Of a DNA stretch of 41,426 nt, positions 40,613 through 41,426 are shown piece by piece. The translations under genes and the position numbers were made by a program. Below the pieces are notes generated by a model that was given only the letters and a program-made list of their open reading frames with translations, ran no database searches and was not told where the DNA came from. The DNA lies in NCBI RefSeq assembly GCF_030848945.1, contig NZ_JANHAX010000010.1, positions 1 through 41,426 on the forward strand, written 5' to 3'. The stretch's first letter is position 1; each line of letters starts with the position of its first letter. Origin of the DNA: Marimonas arenosa. Its GTDB lineage: Bacteria; Pseudomonadota; Alphaproteobacteria; Rhodobacterales; Rhodobacteraceae.

Positions 40613-41195
40613 GGAAACCGCTAACCCTTGTCTATGCTCTTTGCCCACAAACTTACGGCATTTGGTCAAAACGTGAAAAGGGGCCATCTTCCGCTGCAGT
40701 TACCTGCCGATCACAGCCTCCCGGGTCGCTGCAGCGCAGCTTCCCCGAACCGGACGTTCACTTGGCGACGCAGCTTTTTCCCACGGCGAACGACCGCAAC
40801 GCGGGAAAATTCGGTCATCAAACTCGCCGTCCCCTAAAATTCGCAGAAAGCCTTGATAGCCAAAACTGGCCTCGGCTTGTTGTTGCAGCTCCGCGGTGGG
40901 GGAAAGCTGCCAATAGTCTTCCAGAATGGGTGTCCAAACTTTGAATTTCGAAGCGCGTCACAATCCGAAAATCAAATTGGAAAACCACCAAATCGGTCAA
41001 TCCAAATGTGCTGCTCGATGGTTGCACGTTGCGTCCGAAATCACGAACAAACCTAGCTTTTGACTTATTCTGTCCAAGAACCGCGAGCATGTTTTCCTTC
41101 TAGTAGTCTGATGTTGGTCGGTTTGAGCGCCCGCTCTCGTTGTGTTCCCAGTTCGACTTATTTGGAAGTGTCAGAAACGCGGAGCGTCAAGATAA
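40613..41195. other. Gene-poor region upstream of the RTX gene
   Basis: No convincing gene. The main structure is the second copy of the dispersed direct repeat at 40720-40773. The remainder presumably carries the promoter of the RTX gene at 41196. No motif was clear enough to name. Confidence 0.4.
40720..40773 (+). repeat. Dispersed direct repeat, right copy
   Basis: Matches 37871-37924 in the same orientation (CTGCAGCGCAGCTTCCCC, then ACCGGACGTTCAC), with a few mismatches. It lies 108 bp upstream of the start of the membrane-protein gene on the opposite strand. Confidence 0.75.
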
Positions 41196-41426
41196 ATGGC
41201 GACAATTACCGGCACCAGCGGCAAAGACATCCTGGACGGGACCGTCGATGACGATCTGATCAGTGGGCTCGGCGACGACGACTCGCTTACCGGTGATGTA
41301 GGCAACGATACTCTGGACGGCGGTGACAGGAACGACACGTTGTCTGGTGGTGACGGTAATGACTCGCTAATCGGCGGAGCCGGCAACGATTCCCAGCTGG
41401 GCGGCGCGGGCAATGACACCTTCTCG
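41196..41426 (+). CDS. RTX calcium-binding protein, N-terminal part (partial)
   Basis: The gene starts at ATG 41196 and runs off the window after 77 codons. From the beginning it consists of nonapeptide repeats with the GGxGxDxLx pattern: SGLGDDDSLTGDVGNDTLDG, then SGGDGNDSLIGGAGNDSQLG. These fold into a calcium-binding parallel beta roll, and such proteins are secreted by type I systems. GGAG precedes the ATG. Repeats this close to the N-terminus, without a preceding enzyme domain, suggest an adhesin-like or multi-domain RTX protein. The end and any activity are outside the window. Confidence 0.9.
   Translation, partial: MATITGTSGKDILDGTVDDDLISGLGDDDSLTGDVGNDTLDGGDRNDTLSGGDGNDSLIGGAGNDSQLGGAGNDTFS

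Noticed and set aside
40818..41090. A 90-aa minus-strand frame before the RTX gene
   Set aside because: No ribosome site, no family resemblance, and it lies in a repeat-containing intergenic region.

Overview
The window looks like alphaproteobacterial DNA, most likely from the Rhodobacteraceae (roseobacter group). The reasons are its GC-rich coding bias, RTX-type proteins, a TRAP solute-binding protein, polyamine-type ABC genes, and a dispersed-repeat/ParB-methyltransferase/DUF5681/DUF927 repertoire that I associate with mobile DNA of that family. This assignment is from pattern recognition, not a search. No rRNA, tRNA or CRISPR was found.

Layout. (1) 1-3710: the last codons of an RTX-like protein, then a TRAP solute-binding protein and a cytochrome P450 on the minus strand, divergent from a LysR regulator. 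(2) 3854-5963: mobile debris, comprising an N-terminal tyrosine-recombinase fragment, an IS3-family element with frameshifts in both orfs, and an ImmA/IrrE-like fragment. (3) 5976-12551: a LuxR-type regulator divergent from a potABCD-like ABC operon that runs into two short-chain dehydrogenases. (4) 12750-16244: a module bounded by a perfect 55-bp inverted repeat, containing a truncated conserved gene, a CAGGGAA repeat cluster, a ParB-methyltransferase and a DUF5681-type protein. (5) 16379-21728: a minus-strand block with an MscS-family channel, a small glycine-rich protein, a double SH3b secreted protein and an AraC regulator. (6) 22195-36424: the core, an arsenic island entirely on the plus strand. 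(7) 36736-40147: more mobile debris, comprising a second, inverted, truncated DUF5681 copy, a HEPN-like protein, a DUF927 gene cut by an IS5-family fragment, and an array of GTCCGAC heptamers. (8) 40271-41426: a small membrane protein and the start of another RTX protein.

How the arsenic island works (family knowledge plus inference). AioX senses arsenite in the periplasm and signals through the kinase AioS and regulator AioR to switch on aioBA, the periplasmic Rieske/molybdopterin arsenite oxidase. MoeA, and a frameshifted MoaD, belong to molybdenum-cofactor supply. Downstream is a detoxification operon under an ArsR domain fused to a thioredoxin-type arsenate reductase. It is followed, with start-stop overlaps, by a GAPDH and ArsJ (arsenate export as 1-arseno-3-phosphoglycerate) and by Acr3 (arsenite export). 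A glutaredoxin-type ArsC remnant whose catalytic Cys is replaced sits at the end of that chain. Oxidation, reduction and two efflux routes are therefore encoded together.

The most unusual points are an AioR whose AAA+ domain has lost the GAFTGA loop and Walker B acids, an ArsR operator palindrome overlapping the start codon, the frameshifted moaD, the missing cytochrome c, the long inverted DUF5681 copies and 55-bp inverted repeats around the mobile segments, and the symmetric heptamer array beside the DUF927 gene.
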